Source: Bacillus sp. SD088 (lineage in GTDB: Bacteria; Bacillota; Bacilli; Bacillales; Bacillaceae_C). Taken from it: 64,000 nt of DNA. Numbering within the stretch: the stretch's first letter is position 1; every line of letters begins with the position of its first letter. The DNA lies in contig NZ_JADIJK010000020.1 of NCBI RefSeq assembly GCF_017355205.1, positions 1 to 64,000 on the forward strand. Direction: 5' to 3'. Below are positions 1-7,415 of this stretch, one piece after another. The position numbers and the translations under genes were made by a program. The notes under the pieces are model-generated. The model was not told where the DNA came from. It ran no database searches and was given only the letters and a program-made list of their open reading frames with translations.

Positions 1-60
1 TTCTTCCATGAGTTATGGGTTTCTTCCATGAGTTATGGGTTTCTTCCATGAGTTATGGGT
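1..60 (+). repeat. 20-bp tandem repeat array 1 (ATGGG family)
   Basis: Three identical 20-bp copies of ATGGGTTTCTTCCATGAGTT (in this phase) run without spacers and continue off the left edge of the window. The inner edge merges into the hairpin beyond the hag 3' end, whose outer stem bases lie in the repeat's GGGTTTC. The same unit architecture recurs at 8541-8760 and 18377-18750. No gene is seen here. Confidence 0.9.
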
Positions 61-92
61 TTCGATCGGTCAGTCCCCTCCGATCGAAACCT
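57..92 (-). terminator. Hairpin downstream of hag
   Basis: A 12-bp perfect inverted repeat (GGTTTCGATCGG at 58-69 and its complement at 80-91) encloses a 10-nt loop, 15 bases past the hag stop. It is placed as a terminator should be, but no U-tract follows on the hag side; the next bases are the 20-bp repeat array. It may be a processing or mRNA-stabilising hairpin rather than a classical intrinsic terminator. Confidence 0.55.
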
Positions 93-106
93 ACTTAACT
101 ATCAAA

Positions 107-916
107 TTACTGCAATAACTGCAGTATTCCTTGTGGAAGTTGATTCGCCTGTGCCAACATCGCTTGTCCTGCTTGGTTTAAGATATTATTACGGGTAAAG
201 TTGGTCATTTCAAGCGCCATGTCCAGGTCACGGATCCGTGATTCGGCTGCTGTTAAGTTTTCGTTGGCTGTTTGTAGGTTGGTGACTGTGTGCTCTAGGC
301 GGTTTTGGTATGCACCGAGTTTAGCTCGCTGTTCAGATACTTTTCCTATAGCTTTATCAAGTGTTGAAATAGCTTCCTCAGCCTGTTCAGAGGTAGAAAT
401 ATTAAGATTTCCCACACCTATTTCACTAGCAGTCATACTGTCTAATGTTATGTCTAATGTATCCTCCTGATTAGGACCAATTTGGAATTGGAAATCATTT
501 TTCCCATTAAGTAATGGCATACCATTAAACTCTGTTTTTTGTGCGATTCTCTCAATCTCAGCTGTTAATTCCTTTATCTCTAGTTGAACTGATTCTCGAT
601 CCTTATCATCCAATGTCCCACTCGCCGCTTGTACGCTCAACTCTCGCATTCTCTGTAAAATCGAATGTGTTTCGTTTAAGGCGCCTTCTGCGGTTTGGAT
701 TAAAGAAACGGCGTCCAGCGCATTCCGTTCTGCCATGCCGAGGCCACGGATTTGTGAGCGCATTTTTTCAGAAATGGCTAGTCCAGCAGCGTCATCGGCT
801 GCACGGTTGATGCGTAGTCCTGATGATAGTTTTTCTAGGCTTTTGGATGTGCTTCCCATTGTTTGTGATAGGTTGCGATAAGCGTTTAAGGCTTGGATAT
901 TATGATTAATTCTCAT
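107..916 (-). CDS. hag: Flagellin (short, D0/D1-only)
   Basis: Flagellin, the filament subunit exported by the flagellar type III system. The 269 residues hold only the conserved ends: N-terminal D0/D1 helices beginning MRINHNIQALNAYR, and a C-terminal helix with TNFTRNNILNQAGQAMLAQAN ending in QLPQGILQLLQ. The variable D2/D3 surface domain is reduced to a short linker, as in other small Bacillus flagellins. The QRMRELSVQA segment near residue 88 is the helix that in other bacteria is recognised by TLR5. A strong ribosome site (GGAAGGGG) precedes the ATG. The gene starts 22 bases after the fliS stop and is probably co-transcribed with its own chaperone from the sigma-D-like promoter at 1394-1420. 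Confidence 0.97.
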   Translation of the reverse strand: MRINHNIQALNAYRNLSQTMGSTSKSLEKLSSGLRINRAADDAAGLAISEKMRSQIRGLGMAERNALDAVSLIQTAEGALNETHSILQRMRELSVQAASGTLDDKDRESVQLEIKELTAEIERIAQKTEFNGMPLLNGKNDFQFQIGPNQEDTLDITLDSMTASEIGVGNLNISTSEQAEEAISTLDKAIGKVSEQRAKLGAYQNRLEHTVTNLQTANENLTAAESRIRDLDMALEMTNFTRNNILNQAGQAMLAQANQLPQGILQLLQ

Positions 917-953
917 TGTTTTTCCCCTTCCATTTTGTTATTCCCCTTGTTGG
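917..953 (-). promoter_or_regulatory. Possible CsrA-binding leader of hag
   Basis: The hag ribosome-binding region contains AAGGGGA at the fliS end and ATGGAAGGGGA at the hag Shine-Dalgarno, about 18 bases apart. Paired GGA motifs, one of them covering the Shine-Dalgarno, are how CsrA represses hag in B. subtilis. csrA and fliW are not in the window, so this is inference from motif placement only. Confidence 0.3.
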
Positions 954-1369
954 ATCACTCTGACGTTTTTCTCGTAGGCGTTGGTTTGCTTATAGCGTTC
1001 ACGCTGGCCAGTTTTGATTTCCGAGTTCATGGCTTCTGTCCAGGCTGCACTCAGGTGCTCCATGATCGCCAATACTTCTTGAAGTATTTGGATATCTTTT
1101 TTCAAGTTGCCTGTGACAAGTTGATTGGCCATATAGTTATATAAGGTATCGAGCTGATTCGCGATCGTGCCTGCTTCATAGTTCAGACCAGCTCCGAGTC
1201 TTTCAATAATATCATTGACTTTTTGTAATTTCTGATTGGCTTCAGCCCATTGTTTGTTCTCGATACAGGCAATGGCTTTTTGCAATTGCTGAATGCCAGC
1301 TTCATAGAGGAAGGCTGTCAGTTGTTGTGGTGATTTTTGATAAAGCAATTCTTTTGATAGAAAGTCCAA
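938..1369 (-). CDS. fliS: Flagellin export chaperone FliS
   Basis: FliS binds the C-terminal helix of unpolymerised flagellin and delivers it to the export gate. The product is all-helical with the family signatures LYEAGIQQLQKAI, a NKQWAEANQKLQKVNDII helix and ALYDYM-like TLYNYMANQL, and is about 143 residues, a normal FliS length. The reading frame opens at 1384 (ATG), but a good ribosome site, GGAGG eight bases ahead of a TTG at 1369, favours that start. fliS sits directly upstream of hag, whereas in B. subtilis fliS follows fliD away from hag. The extended C-terminal tail (about 30 polar residues) is longer than usual. Confidence 0.85.
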   Translation of the reverse strand: MDFLSKELLYQKSPQQLTAFLYEAGIQQLQKAIACIENKQWAEANQKLQKVNDIIERLGAGLNYEAGTIANQLDTLYNYMANQLVTGNLKKDIQILQEVLAIMEHLSAAWTEAMNSEIKTGQRERYKQTNAYEKNVRVIQQGE

Positions 1370-1393
1370 GTGCTTAGCCTCCATTCATATAGA

Positions 1394-1420
1394 TTATCGG
1401 ATTACTTCCCGTATTATTTA
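1394..1420 (-). promoter_or_regulatory. Sigma-D-like promoter for fliS-hag
   Basis: Reading on the minus strand, TAAA is followed after exactly 15 bases by TCCGATAA (6 of 8 to GCCGATAT, the B. subtilis SigD -10). It overlaps the end of the upstream flhB-like gene and lies about 25 bases before the fliS start. The same TAAA-N15 geometry is seen at flgM and degU. Confidence 0.6.
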
Positions 1421-1713
1421 GTGATTCGATCGATTTCTTCAATCATTAATAAAATTTCTGCAATCACAGAATAGAGCTGTGGTGGAACATTGTTGCCAAG
1501 ATCAATGTCCATTAGCTGTCCTACCAGACTCGCATCCTCTTGCATATGGATTCCGTGTTCTTTCGCCATGTCCATCAATTTGACAGCCATCGCTCCTTTC
1601 CCTTGTGCAACAACTTGTGGAGTCTGATGGCTTTCTGACTCATCATAACGTAACACTGCCGCAGACGGACCGTTTTTTATGCGGCGCATTTTTTGATTGT
1701 AATAGTGTGGCAT
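1414..1713 (-). CDS. FlhB C-terminal-domain homologue (YlqH type)
   Basis: A 99-residue free-standing relative of the cytoplasmic tail of FlhB, the export-switch protein (EscU/YscU/HrcU family). Family features seen are RRIKNGPSAAVLRYDE near the start, the GKGAMAVKLMDMAKEHGIHMQEDASLVGQL core and a closing ...VPPQLYSVIAEIL. There are no membrane helices and no NPTH autocleavage site, which distinguishes it from full FlhB. It follows the fliK-like gene by 27 bases, the same pairing as B. subtilis ylqG-ylqH. It is presumed to act with the export gate, but its exact role is not established. Confidence 0.85.
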   Translation of the reverse strand: MPHYYNQKMRRIKNGPSAAVLRYDESESHQTPQVVAQGKGAMAVKLMDMAKEHGIHMQEDASLVGQLMDIDLGNNVPPQLYSVIAEILLMIEEIDRITK

Positions 1714-1740
1714 GATCGCACACTCACTTTCTATTAAAAA

Positions 1741-3921
1741 TTAGACAGAATAATCATAACCATGATCGGAATAAGTTGGTCGACCTTTAACAGACGTATC
1801 CTCTTTTGCTTCTTCTGTTTTCAATGGAGAGAAGTGAATTTGTCCAACTTGGTAGCCAATCTCCTGAAGGCGTTCCTTTGTTGTTTCTACTAAGGGACTC
1901 ATTTTTCGTTCAAAATCGGCTGAGTCATTTTTTAATGTCACAGATAACACGCGATCCGTTGCATTCAAGAGGATTCCGACATCCCCCACCTGCTTCGTTT
2001 CTAATAGGAAGTAGAGACTACAATTCTCCCAATCCATTTTTTGCCCAGATTGCTTTGATTGGAGGAAAACTTTTACGTTTTCTACTTGTTCCCGCAAGAT
2101 AAGCGGAAGGGTAAACATCATTGTTTGCAATCCAGATGCATCAGGCTTACTTAACAATTGTTGACCCGTGACATTTTGCAAGGCTTGTTCAGCCTTCTGA
2201 CCTGTCCCATGGCTCTCTGCAAGTTTCATCAACACTTGCTTAAGTGTAGAATCTACCTCACCTGATTTTCCATTTAACAAGTCAGCTTCCCGTGTTATCC
2301 CTAGTTGGCGCAGGTATTCAAGTGCATGTCTAGCCGTTGGTTCTTGCCGTAAAGCTTGCTGTGGATCTTCAATTGTACGCCAAAGTTGCCTGTCTAACGG
2401 CTCTTCCTGTAAACCAGCCCATTGCTTTGCCACAAAATGCTTGACCTTTTGATCAGATGGCTGAAAAATAATCTTATCCACGGTTGCCCTTACTTGTTGA
2501 ACAATCTCACTAGCCTTCTCTCTATCGCCTTTGGCTAACCATTTCTTCGCCTCATGCAGTTGGGAACTTGCCTGCAATAACGTTTTTTCGGTCGTCATAT
2601 CCGTATAGAGCATGAAATCACTTTTTAAAATTGCATTATCAAGCTGTTTGATCGCTGTTTCTATAGATGGCCTGGCAAGTACCGGAGATTGCTGCACCAT
2701 TTTCTCAGCAGTATAGAGTGCATTCGAAATATCCCGTTGTACGGCTTTAAAATCAATAGCAGCTTGTGACATCTTCTTCGTGATTGTCGTGACAATCAAA
2801 TCTCGTGACGAAGCAGGTATGGCCGCTACAAATTCCTCACTTAATTGATAAGCAGGATTCGTCCCGACACTCCCATGCTGATGTTCCCCGGTTTCAAAAG
2901 CTGTTAATCCTTCAGCAAGTGCCTGGCGTGCTGCTAATTCTTTTCCCGCTACCAATAGTTGCTCTGCTTTTCCAATCGTCTCTTCTAAAGCCTGTTGCTG
3001 TTGGGCTGGTAAAATATCCATTTCCTTCTGCAACGTCGCAAGAAGCTTCTCCAGTTGAGGTTGCTTTTTCACCTGAGAAAGCGCGTGTTCAACGAATTCC
3101 TGTTGCGGTGAAATCGTCGACAGCTCTTGTCCGCCCCCAGCATGTGAAATAATCACGGATGGAAAAGCTGTCTGCAATTGCGCAACCACTTTCGCCAGCT
3201 CAGGATTCGCCTTTAACTCTGTCGCAAATTCTGCTTCAATCATTTTTAGGGCCTGACTCTCACTCCCACCTGTTTGTAAAAAACGGATGATTTCTTGCGC
3301 AAAGCGCGCCTTATCTGAGGAAGCTTGTTGTTGCACACTTTTTAATACATCGACTAACCGGGCTACATCTCGTTGCACTCCACTAGTTTCGGTTGCTTTC
3401 GAGGCAAGTCCATTCAACACTTCTCCCAGTTTGGAACCATGTAAGGTTTCATGTACGGCTTTTAACTGACTTGAAGTAAAGTCCAAATTTTTATTCGCCA
3501 GCTGCTGGATGGTAGCCAACTTCTGATCGGTCGTCCCATCTCCTTTTTCCATAAATTGCTGGATCGTTTGCAGCATCTCGCGCGTGATTGGGATTTGCTG
3601 TTGATTTAGTATTTGGATTGCTTGCCTCGTGCTCTCTGGAAGAGTAGCAGTCTTTGCTGGGATTGCTTGTGGTTGATCCGGAACAACTTTCACTGTCGGA
3701 GGTTCTGTTTTCAGATCTGTCACCTGTAGTCGCACACTCCCAGAGTCTGGAAGCTTCCCCTCATATTGCACCCTCATTTCCCGGCCTTTCACCTGAACAA
3801 GGGCTCCCTTCTCTGGTAGCTTCTCTTTCACATTGCCAGAATAAATTCCGCCTTCCTTAACCGAGGCTGCTGAATCAGCTTGTGGCAAAATGGCTGTTTG
3901 GCTATCATTTTGTACTTGCAT
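1741..3921 (-). CDS. FliK/YlqG-like flagellar hook-length-type protein
   Basis: A large (726-residue), Gln/Glu/Lys-rich soluble protein. The N-terminal ~90 residues look like a small beta domain (SGNVKEKL...VRLQVTDLK). A long helical, repeat-poor middle follows, and the C-terminal ~130 residues (SLYFLLETKQVGDVGILLN...IHFSP) resemble the FliK/Flg_hook C-terminal domain. Length and companion gene match B. subtilis YlqG. The ATG at 3921 is preferred because AGGAG lies eight bases upstream; a GTG three codons earlier abuts the Shine-Dalgarno. A role in hook or export control is likely from context but not proven; its sequence is too diverged to assign fliK itself. Confidence 0.7.
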   Translation of the reverse strand: MQVQNDSQTAILPQADSAASVKEGGIYSGNVKEKLPEKGALVQVKGREMRVQYEGKLPDSGSVRLQVTDLKTEPPTVKVVPDQPQAIPAKTATLPESTRQAIQILNQQQIPITREMLQTIQQFMEKGDGTTDQKLATIQQLANKNLDFTSSQLKAVHETLHGSKLGEVLNGLASKATETSGVQRDVARLVDVLKSVQQQASSDKARFAQEIIRFLQTGGSESQALKMIEAEFATELKANPELAKVVAQLQTAFPSVIISHAGGGQELSTISPQQEFVEHALSQVKKQPQLEKLLATLQKEMDILPAQQQQALEETIGKAEQLLVAGKELAARQALAEGLTAFETGEHQHGSVGTNPAYQLSEEFVAAIPASSRDLIVTTITKKMSQAAIDFKAVQRDISNALYTAEKMVQQSPVLARPSIETAIKQLDNAILKSDFMLYTDMTTEKTLLQASSQLHEAKKWLAKGDREKASEIVQQVRATVDKIIFQPSDQKVKHFVAKQWAGLQEEPLDRQLWRTIEDPQQALRQEPTARHALEYLRQLGITREADLLNGKSGEVDSTLKQVLMKLAESHGTGQKAEQALQNVTGQQLLSKPDASGLQTMMFTLPLILREQVENVKVFLQSKQSGQKMDWENCSLYFLLETKQVGDVGILLNATDRVLSVTLKNDSADFERKMSPLVETTKERLQEIGYQVGQIHFSPLKTEEAKEDTSVKGRPTYSDHGYDYSV

Positions 3922-3966
3922 TTTTTGCACTCCTATTCCTTTCGCTGGCTAGAATGTTAAATGAAC

Positions 3967-3995
3967 GCTATATGTAATGGTTTGTATTTTTTCAA
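3967..3995 (-). promoter_or_regulatory. Possible sigma-A promoter of the fliK-like operon
   Basis: TTGAAA and TATAGC on the minus strand are separated by 17 bases, about 45 bases before the ATG. The -10 is poor (4 of 6). No sigma-D-like site was found upstream of this gene. Confidence 0.3.
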
Positions 3996-4000
3996 TAAAA

Positions 4001-4225
4001 AAGAGAATTCGCCTCATTCCGCGGATTGCGGAAATATCCATTTGACTGGTGCAAATTCCCTAACCTCTGGATGATGGCATAGTGATGCAAAGGGATACAC
4101 AGAAGAACAACGATCTCCATCCTCTATATAAATCCCATTGCTATTGCTCTTCCTTGAGCCATCTTCGAATCCGTTCGGTAATTTTTATTCAACTATTTTT
4201 GGCAATTTAGTATTCAATCCCCATC
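4001..4225. other. Intergenic region between fliK-like gene and flgM
   Basis: Together with the promoter stretch, about 300 bases without a gene. It holds a small hairpin (TTCCGC...GCGGAA, 4017-4033) followed on the minus strand by a CTCTTTTTT run that could end the flgM transcript. In B. subtilis yvyG-flgK-flgL-yviE-fliW-csrA lie between flgM and hag; no remnant of them is visible here. Confidence 0.4.
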
Positions 4226-4483
4226 CTAGAGATCAAAAAACTTAGCCATGCTTTTTGCAACTTCTTGAGGATCGACTTCATAATTTCCAGCTTGCACTTG
4301 TTTTTTCAATTCAGCAACACGCAATTCTCCTTCCTTCACAATCGATGGAGTATTTTGCATTTTTTGGGCCTCGGAGGAAATTTCAACTTTATCTGTCTTT
4401 TGGCCAGATTCTGATCCTTCTTTTTTATGGACTTGTCTTTGATATGGATTATTTTCGACATGTCTGAAAGGATTAATTTTCAT
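4226..4483 (-). CDS. flgM: Anti-sigma-D factor FlgM
   Basis: FlgM holds the flagellar sigma factor SigD inactive until the hook-basal body is finished and FlgM is released. The 85-residue protein has the expected size and shape: a disordered, polar N-terminal half (MKINPFRHVENNPYQ) and a conserved helical sigma-binding half (DKVEISSEAQKMQ ... VAELKKQVQAGNYEVDPQEVAKSMAKF). A strong AGGAGGGG ribosome site precedes the ATG. It lies downstream of yvyF, as in B. subtilis, and has its own sigma-D-type promoter, consistent with negative feedback. Confidence 0.95.
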   Translation of the reverse strand: MKINPFRHVENNPYQRQVHKKEGSESGQKTDKVEISSEAQKMQNTPSIVKEGELRVAELKKQVQAGNYEVDPQEVAKSMAKFFDL

Positions 4484-4519
4484 TTCATCCCCTCCTTCAT
4501 TTCTTCGTCTGTATCATTA

Positions 4520-4546
4520 ATATCGGTAAACTGCCTGATTTATTTA
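4520..4546 (-). promoter_or_regulatory. Sigma-D promoter of flgM
   Basis: TAAA, exactly 15 bases, then ACCGATAT (7 of 8 to the SigD -10 GCCGATAT), about 40 bases before the flgM ATG. B. subtilis flgM likewise has a SigD promoter just ahead of it. Confidence 0.75.
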
Positions 4547-4583
4547 GTTTCTTTTGATAGGTGAAATTCACCATTTTTCCCTG

Positions 4584-4991
4584 TTACTTTTTTCGCTGAT
4601 CTTGTGAATAATAAACAGCCTTATTTAGTTCTTCATGCCGGGTTTTTTCTTTCTCAAATAAAGAGAGATCCTCCTTAAGTCCTGTTGAACAAGTTTCACA
4701 TAACTTTCCTTCTTTGATCAGTTTACCACACCGGTCACAAGGATAACCAAGATTCGGAAATTGCGCAGCATGTAAACGCCCTTTCCTTACCCATTTATAC
4801 AATAAGTTTTCCTCAACACCTGTCGTTTGGGCGATCGTCTCAATGGTGGCTGCACGGTTTTCTCGCTTTCGTAAGAAACGATAGACTTGGTCATAATCAG
4901 CTTCCTCTTTTCGATAACACTCATCACACACATCTCGCACGGAATGATTCAGATAGATCTTCCCACAAGTTGGACAATTTAATAAGTCCAT
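4584..4991 (-). CDS. yvyF: Flagellar-operon zinc-finger protein YvyF
   Basis: A 135-residue protein of the YvyF family found beside flgM in Bacillus. Two zinc-finger-like Cys pairs are visible, CPTCG...CDEC near residues 7-27 and CDRC...CETC near 86-102. They flank a MerR/HTH-like segment (IETIAQTTGVEENLLYKWVRKGRL). A charged helical tail follows. In B. subtilis it lies between comFC and flgM; the order is conserved here. Its molecular function is not established, although modulation of flagellar gene expression has been suggested. Confidence 0.88.
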   Translation of the reverse strand: MDLLNCPTCGKIYLNHSVRDVCDECYRKEEADYDQVYRFLRKRENRAATIETIAQTTGVEENLLYKWVRKGRLHAAQFPNLGYPCDRCGKLIKEGKLCETCSTGLKEDLSLFEKEKTRHEELNKAVYYSQDQRKK

Positions 4992-5027
4992 GAAAATCCC
5001 CCGCTCTAATAAATTGATCTATTGTTT

Positions 5028-5053
5028 ATATCGGCATAATGGAAGAGTTGTTA
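5028..5053 (-). promoter_or_regulatory. Sigma-D promoter upstream of yvyF
   Basis: An exact GCCGATAT -10 box on the minus strand, with TAAC 14 bases upstream (3 of 4 to TAAA). It lies about 36 bases before the yvyF start and separates the yvyF-flgM unit from the comF operon. Confidence 0.75.
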
Positions 5054-5169
5054 ACATAATTTAAGGAAGTTCTCAAGCATATCCCATCGGAGGGAATGAT
5101 CTTTTATCCTACATATTTATTTTATCAAAATTGAAGGTTCATGAATATGTAAGAGTTGATCATCTCTGT

Positions 5170-5880
5170 TTATCCCCTAGCCATCGTGATCGCTTGAATA
5201 TCTTTCGCCCCTGCCGCTTTCAACACCTTCGCCGCCTGTCTTAACGTCGTCCCCGTCGTGTAAATATCGTCGAGCAATACAATGTTTCTTTCTTTGATCT
5301 CTTCACGATTTCCTTGAAACTGGAAAATTTGTTTTTGTCTTAGTCTTTCTCCACGTGATTTTTTTGATTGTTTTTCTGAATGGATTCTTTTTAAGCAATC
5401 CTTCGTTTCCTGCCCAGCCATTTGGGCAAGTGCTTCCGTCTGATTAAACCCCCTCTCCTGTAAACGTTCTGTACTCAAGGGGATCGTCACCACCCAATCG
5501 AATTGGAGCTTTTTCAACTCCTTTGCTAGGGTTTGAGCAAATATTTCAGCTATCTGATAATCTCCACGAAATTTCAATAGAGCCATAACGTCTTTTAAAA
5601 ATTCATTATAATGATACATAGAGATATTTTGTTTAAGTGTATTAGCCCACTGGGGATCTTGTTCCCAACGAACACAATCCATACACACATCATTTTTTAT
5701 GAACGTTTTATTTAATGTATCTAGAGAGCGGGAACATATTCGACAGCGTTCCCCTGTAATCAGTTGGAGTTTCGCTTTGCATGAGGTGCATATCGGAGAG
5801 TGTATAGTTGGAAAGATAAGGGTTGTCCATGTCAAATCCCGCTTTAAATGGGAATCACAGACCAAACAATAATTATTCAT
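5170..5880 (-). CDS. comFC: Competence protein ComFC (phosphoribosyltransferase-like)
   Basis: ComFC is needed for uptake or processing of transforming single-stranded DNA and works with the ComFA motor. The 236-residue protein has the family layout: an N-terminal zinc-ribbon region (CLVC, CTSC, CRIC and CMDC pairs within the first ~75 residues) and a type-I phosphoribosyltransferase fold with the PRPP-binding loop IVLLDDIYTTGTT near residue 200. The start overlaps the comFA stop by four bases (ATGA), indicating translational coupling. comFB, which separates comFA and comFC in B. subtilis, is absent. Confidence 0.95.
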   Translation of the reverse strand: MNNYCLVCDSHLKRDLTWTTLIFPTIHSPICTSCKAKLQLITGERCRICSRSLDTLNKTFIKNDVCMDCVRWEQDPQWANTLKQNISMYHYNEFLKDVMALLKFRGDYQIAEIFAQTLAKELKKLQFDWVVTIPLSTERLQERGFNQTEALAQMAGQETKDCLKRIHSEKQSKKSRGERLRQKQIFQFQGNREEIKERNIVLLDDIYTTGTTLRQAAKVLKAAGAKDIQAITMARG

Positions 5881-7286
5881 GAATCAATCAACCCCTTTCT
5901 TCTCGCTTCTTGATTCATTTGATCGATATGAGAAAGGGCCTGAATCATCGCTTTTGTCCGTCCATAATGAAAAAATGTGATATTTCCTTTTGGGAAATCA
6001 GTACTTCTTCCTACACGACCAGAAATTTGTACAAGTGCAGCCTCTGTAAACGTATCATTCTCCGAACCGAGTACAGCGACATCAATATTTGGAAATGTAA
6101 CGCCTCTTTCTAAAATCGTGGTCGTTAAAAGTAGGGGAATTTCTTGATTCCTCATCTTTTCAACCTTTTGCTTACGATTAGGATCTTCAGCATGAACAGC
6201 GGCTATTTTTGGATCTAAACGTTGAAATAAGGGCAATGCTTTTTCCATTAAGTGAATATCGGGTAAGAAAACAAGGGCCTGCTTATTTCCTTCCAGTCTT
6301 GTTTCGACCCATGTTTTCACATTCGGCGGAATTTTCCCTTTGGCAAATGCTTTTGACCAATTTCCACACCACTTGAATATAGGAATGGGAAGAGAGTGAC
6401 GGTGATAGCGAGCAGGTATTTTGATATAGGAGCGCTTTCCTCGTTTACACTCGCGCTGCCATTTTTCCGAGGGTGTTGCTGTTAAAAAGATGCGGGAAGA
6501 TTGTGGCTTGGCTGCTTTTTGCATAGCTGCTTGCAAGCTATGATCATAAGAGAACGGAAATGCATCCACTTCATCAACAATGATGACATCAAATGCCTCT
6601 TCGAAACGATATAACTGATGAGTGGTCGAGATCGTCAAAGGGGCAAATAAATGGCGATCTTCACTACCACCATATAGTGCCGCAACACGAAGATTCGGAA
6701 AAACTTTTTGAAACCGTGGTGCTAATTCAAGGACAACATCTGTCCTTGGTGTCGCCACACATACTCTTTGCTTCCTTTTTATTGCCTCATCAATCCCTGT
6801 AAATAAAACTTCAGTTTTTCCAGCTCCACAAACCGCCCAACAAAGAAACTCGGAATGGGAGCGAACCGCTTCTACGACGGCTAATGAAGCTTCCTGTTGT
6901 CCTACAGATAAGACGCCATTCCAGTCTAGGCAGCTTTGTCCATCTTCATTTTCTAAAGCTGGTAGCAAATTCGCCCAATGTACAGGGGGACCACTCCACC
7001 TATAAAGTGAAGTACATGTAGATACCCGTCCCATCTTAATACAATTTCGGCAATAATGGCTTTCTTTCCCACAACAAGCACAGGGGAATGCCGAAAATAA
7101 ATGTTGCTTGCGATTGTGACAACGTTGGCACAGAAAAGCGCCATTCTTACCAGTGATCCCTTGAGTTCTTTTCACGAATCCATGTTGGAGATGTTCTTGC
7201 ATGATGTGTTTTGAGAAGGGGATTTCTTGGCGTAATAACGAGCGGCCGGAGAGGAATTGTTGGAGAGCTGGAGAATAATTTTTCAA
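5877..7286 (-). CDS. comFA: Competence ATP-dependent DNA translocase ComFA
   Basis: ComFA is a DEAD-box-like, membrane-peripheral ssDNA translocase that drives transforming DNA into the cell. The 469-residue protein shows the N-terminal four-Cys zinc region (C53-x2-C56, C69-x2-C72 or C79-x2-C82), Walker A CGAGKT at 153-158, the DEVD motif II at 238-241, TATPS motif III near 270, and a C-terminal helicase domain with ILERGVTFPNIDVAVLG and ISGRVGR. Translation starts at TTG, seven bases after GAGG. It heads a comFA-comFC operon. Confidence 0.95.
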   Translation of the reverse strand: MKNYSPALQQFLSGRSLLRQEIPFSKHIMQEHLQHGFVKRTQGITGKNGAFLCQRCHNRKQHLFSAFPCACCGKESHYCRNCIKMGRVSTCTSLYRWSGPPVHWANLLPALENEDGQSCLDWNGVLSVGQQEASLAVVEAVRSHSEFLCWAVCGAGKTEVLFTGIDEAIKRKQRVCVATPRTDVVLELAPRFQKVFPNLRVAALYGGSEDRHLFAPLTISTTHQLYRFEEAFDVIIVDEVDAFPFSYDHSLQAAMQKAAKPQSSRIFLTATPSEKWQRECKRGKRSYIKIPARYHRHSLPIPIFKWCGNWSKAFAKGKIPPNVKTWVETRLEGNKQALVFLPDIHLMEKALPLFQRLDPKIAAVHAEDPNRKQKVEKMRNQEIPLLLTTTILERGVTFPNIDVAVLGSENDTFTEAALVQISGRVGRSTDFPKGNITFFHYGRTKAMIQALSHIDQMNQEARRKGLIDS

Positions 7287-7402
7287 TCTATCACCTCAGA
7301 AATGTATGTTCTTGGAGACGATTTGTTGCCATATCGCCCCCTCCCTATCATTCTAGCGAAGAATGAAGATTTTTGAAAGCCCTTCTCAGAGATGCTTTTT
7401 GG

Positions 7403-7415
7403 AAAAAATTATTTT
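7403..7415. promoter_or_regulatory. Possible ComK AT-box upstream of comFA
   Basis: AAAA-N5-TTTT, the half-site pattern recognised by ComK, overlaps the degV stop about 120 bases ahead of comFA. A K-box needs a second AT-box at defined spacing and none is clear, so support is weak. Confidence 0.25.

Noticed and set aside
107-916. Flagellin as a truncated or broken gene
   Set aside because: Both conserved ends are intact; short D0/D1-only flagellins are normal in Bacillus.
7331-7355. Possible sigma-D promoter for comFA (GGCGATAT with TAGA upstream)
   Set aside because: Spacer is 13 and TAGA matches only 3 of 4; geometry differs from the other four sites.
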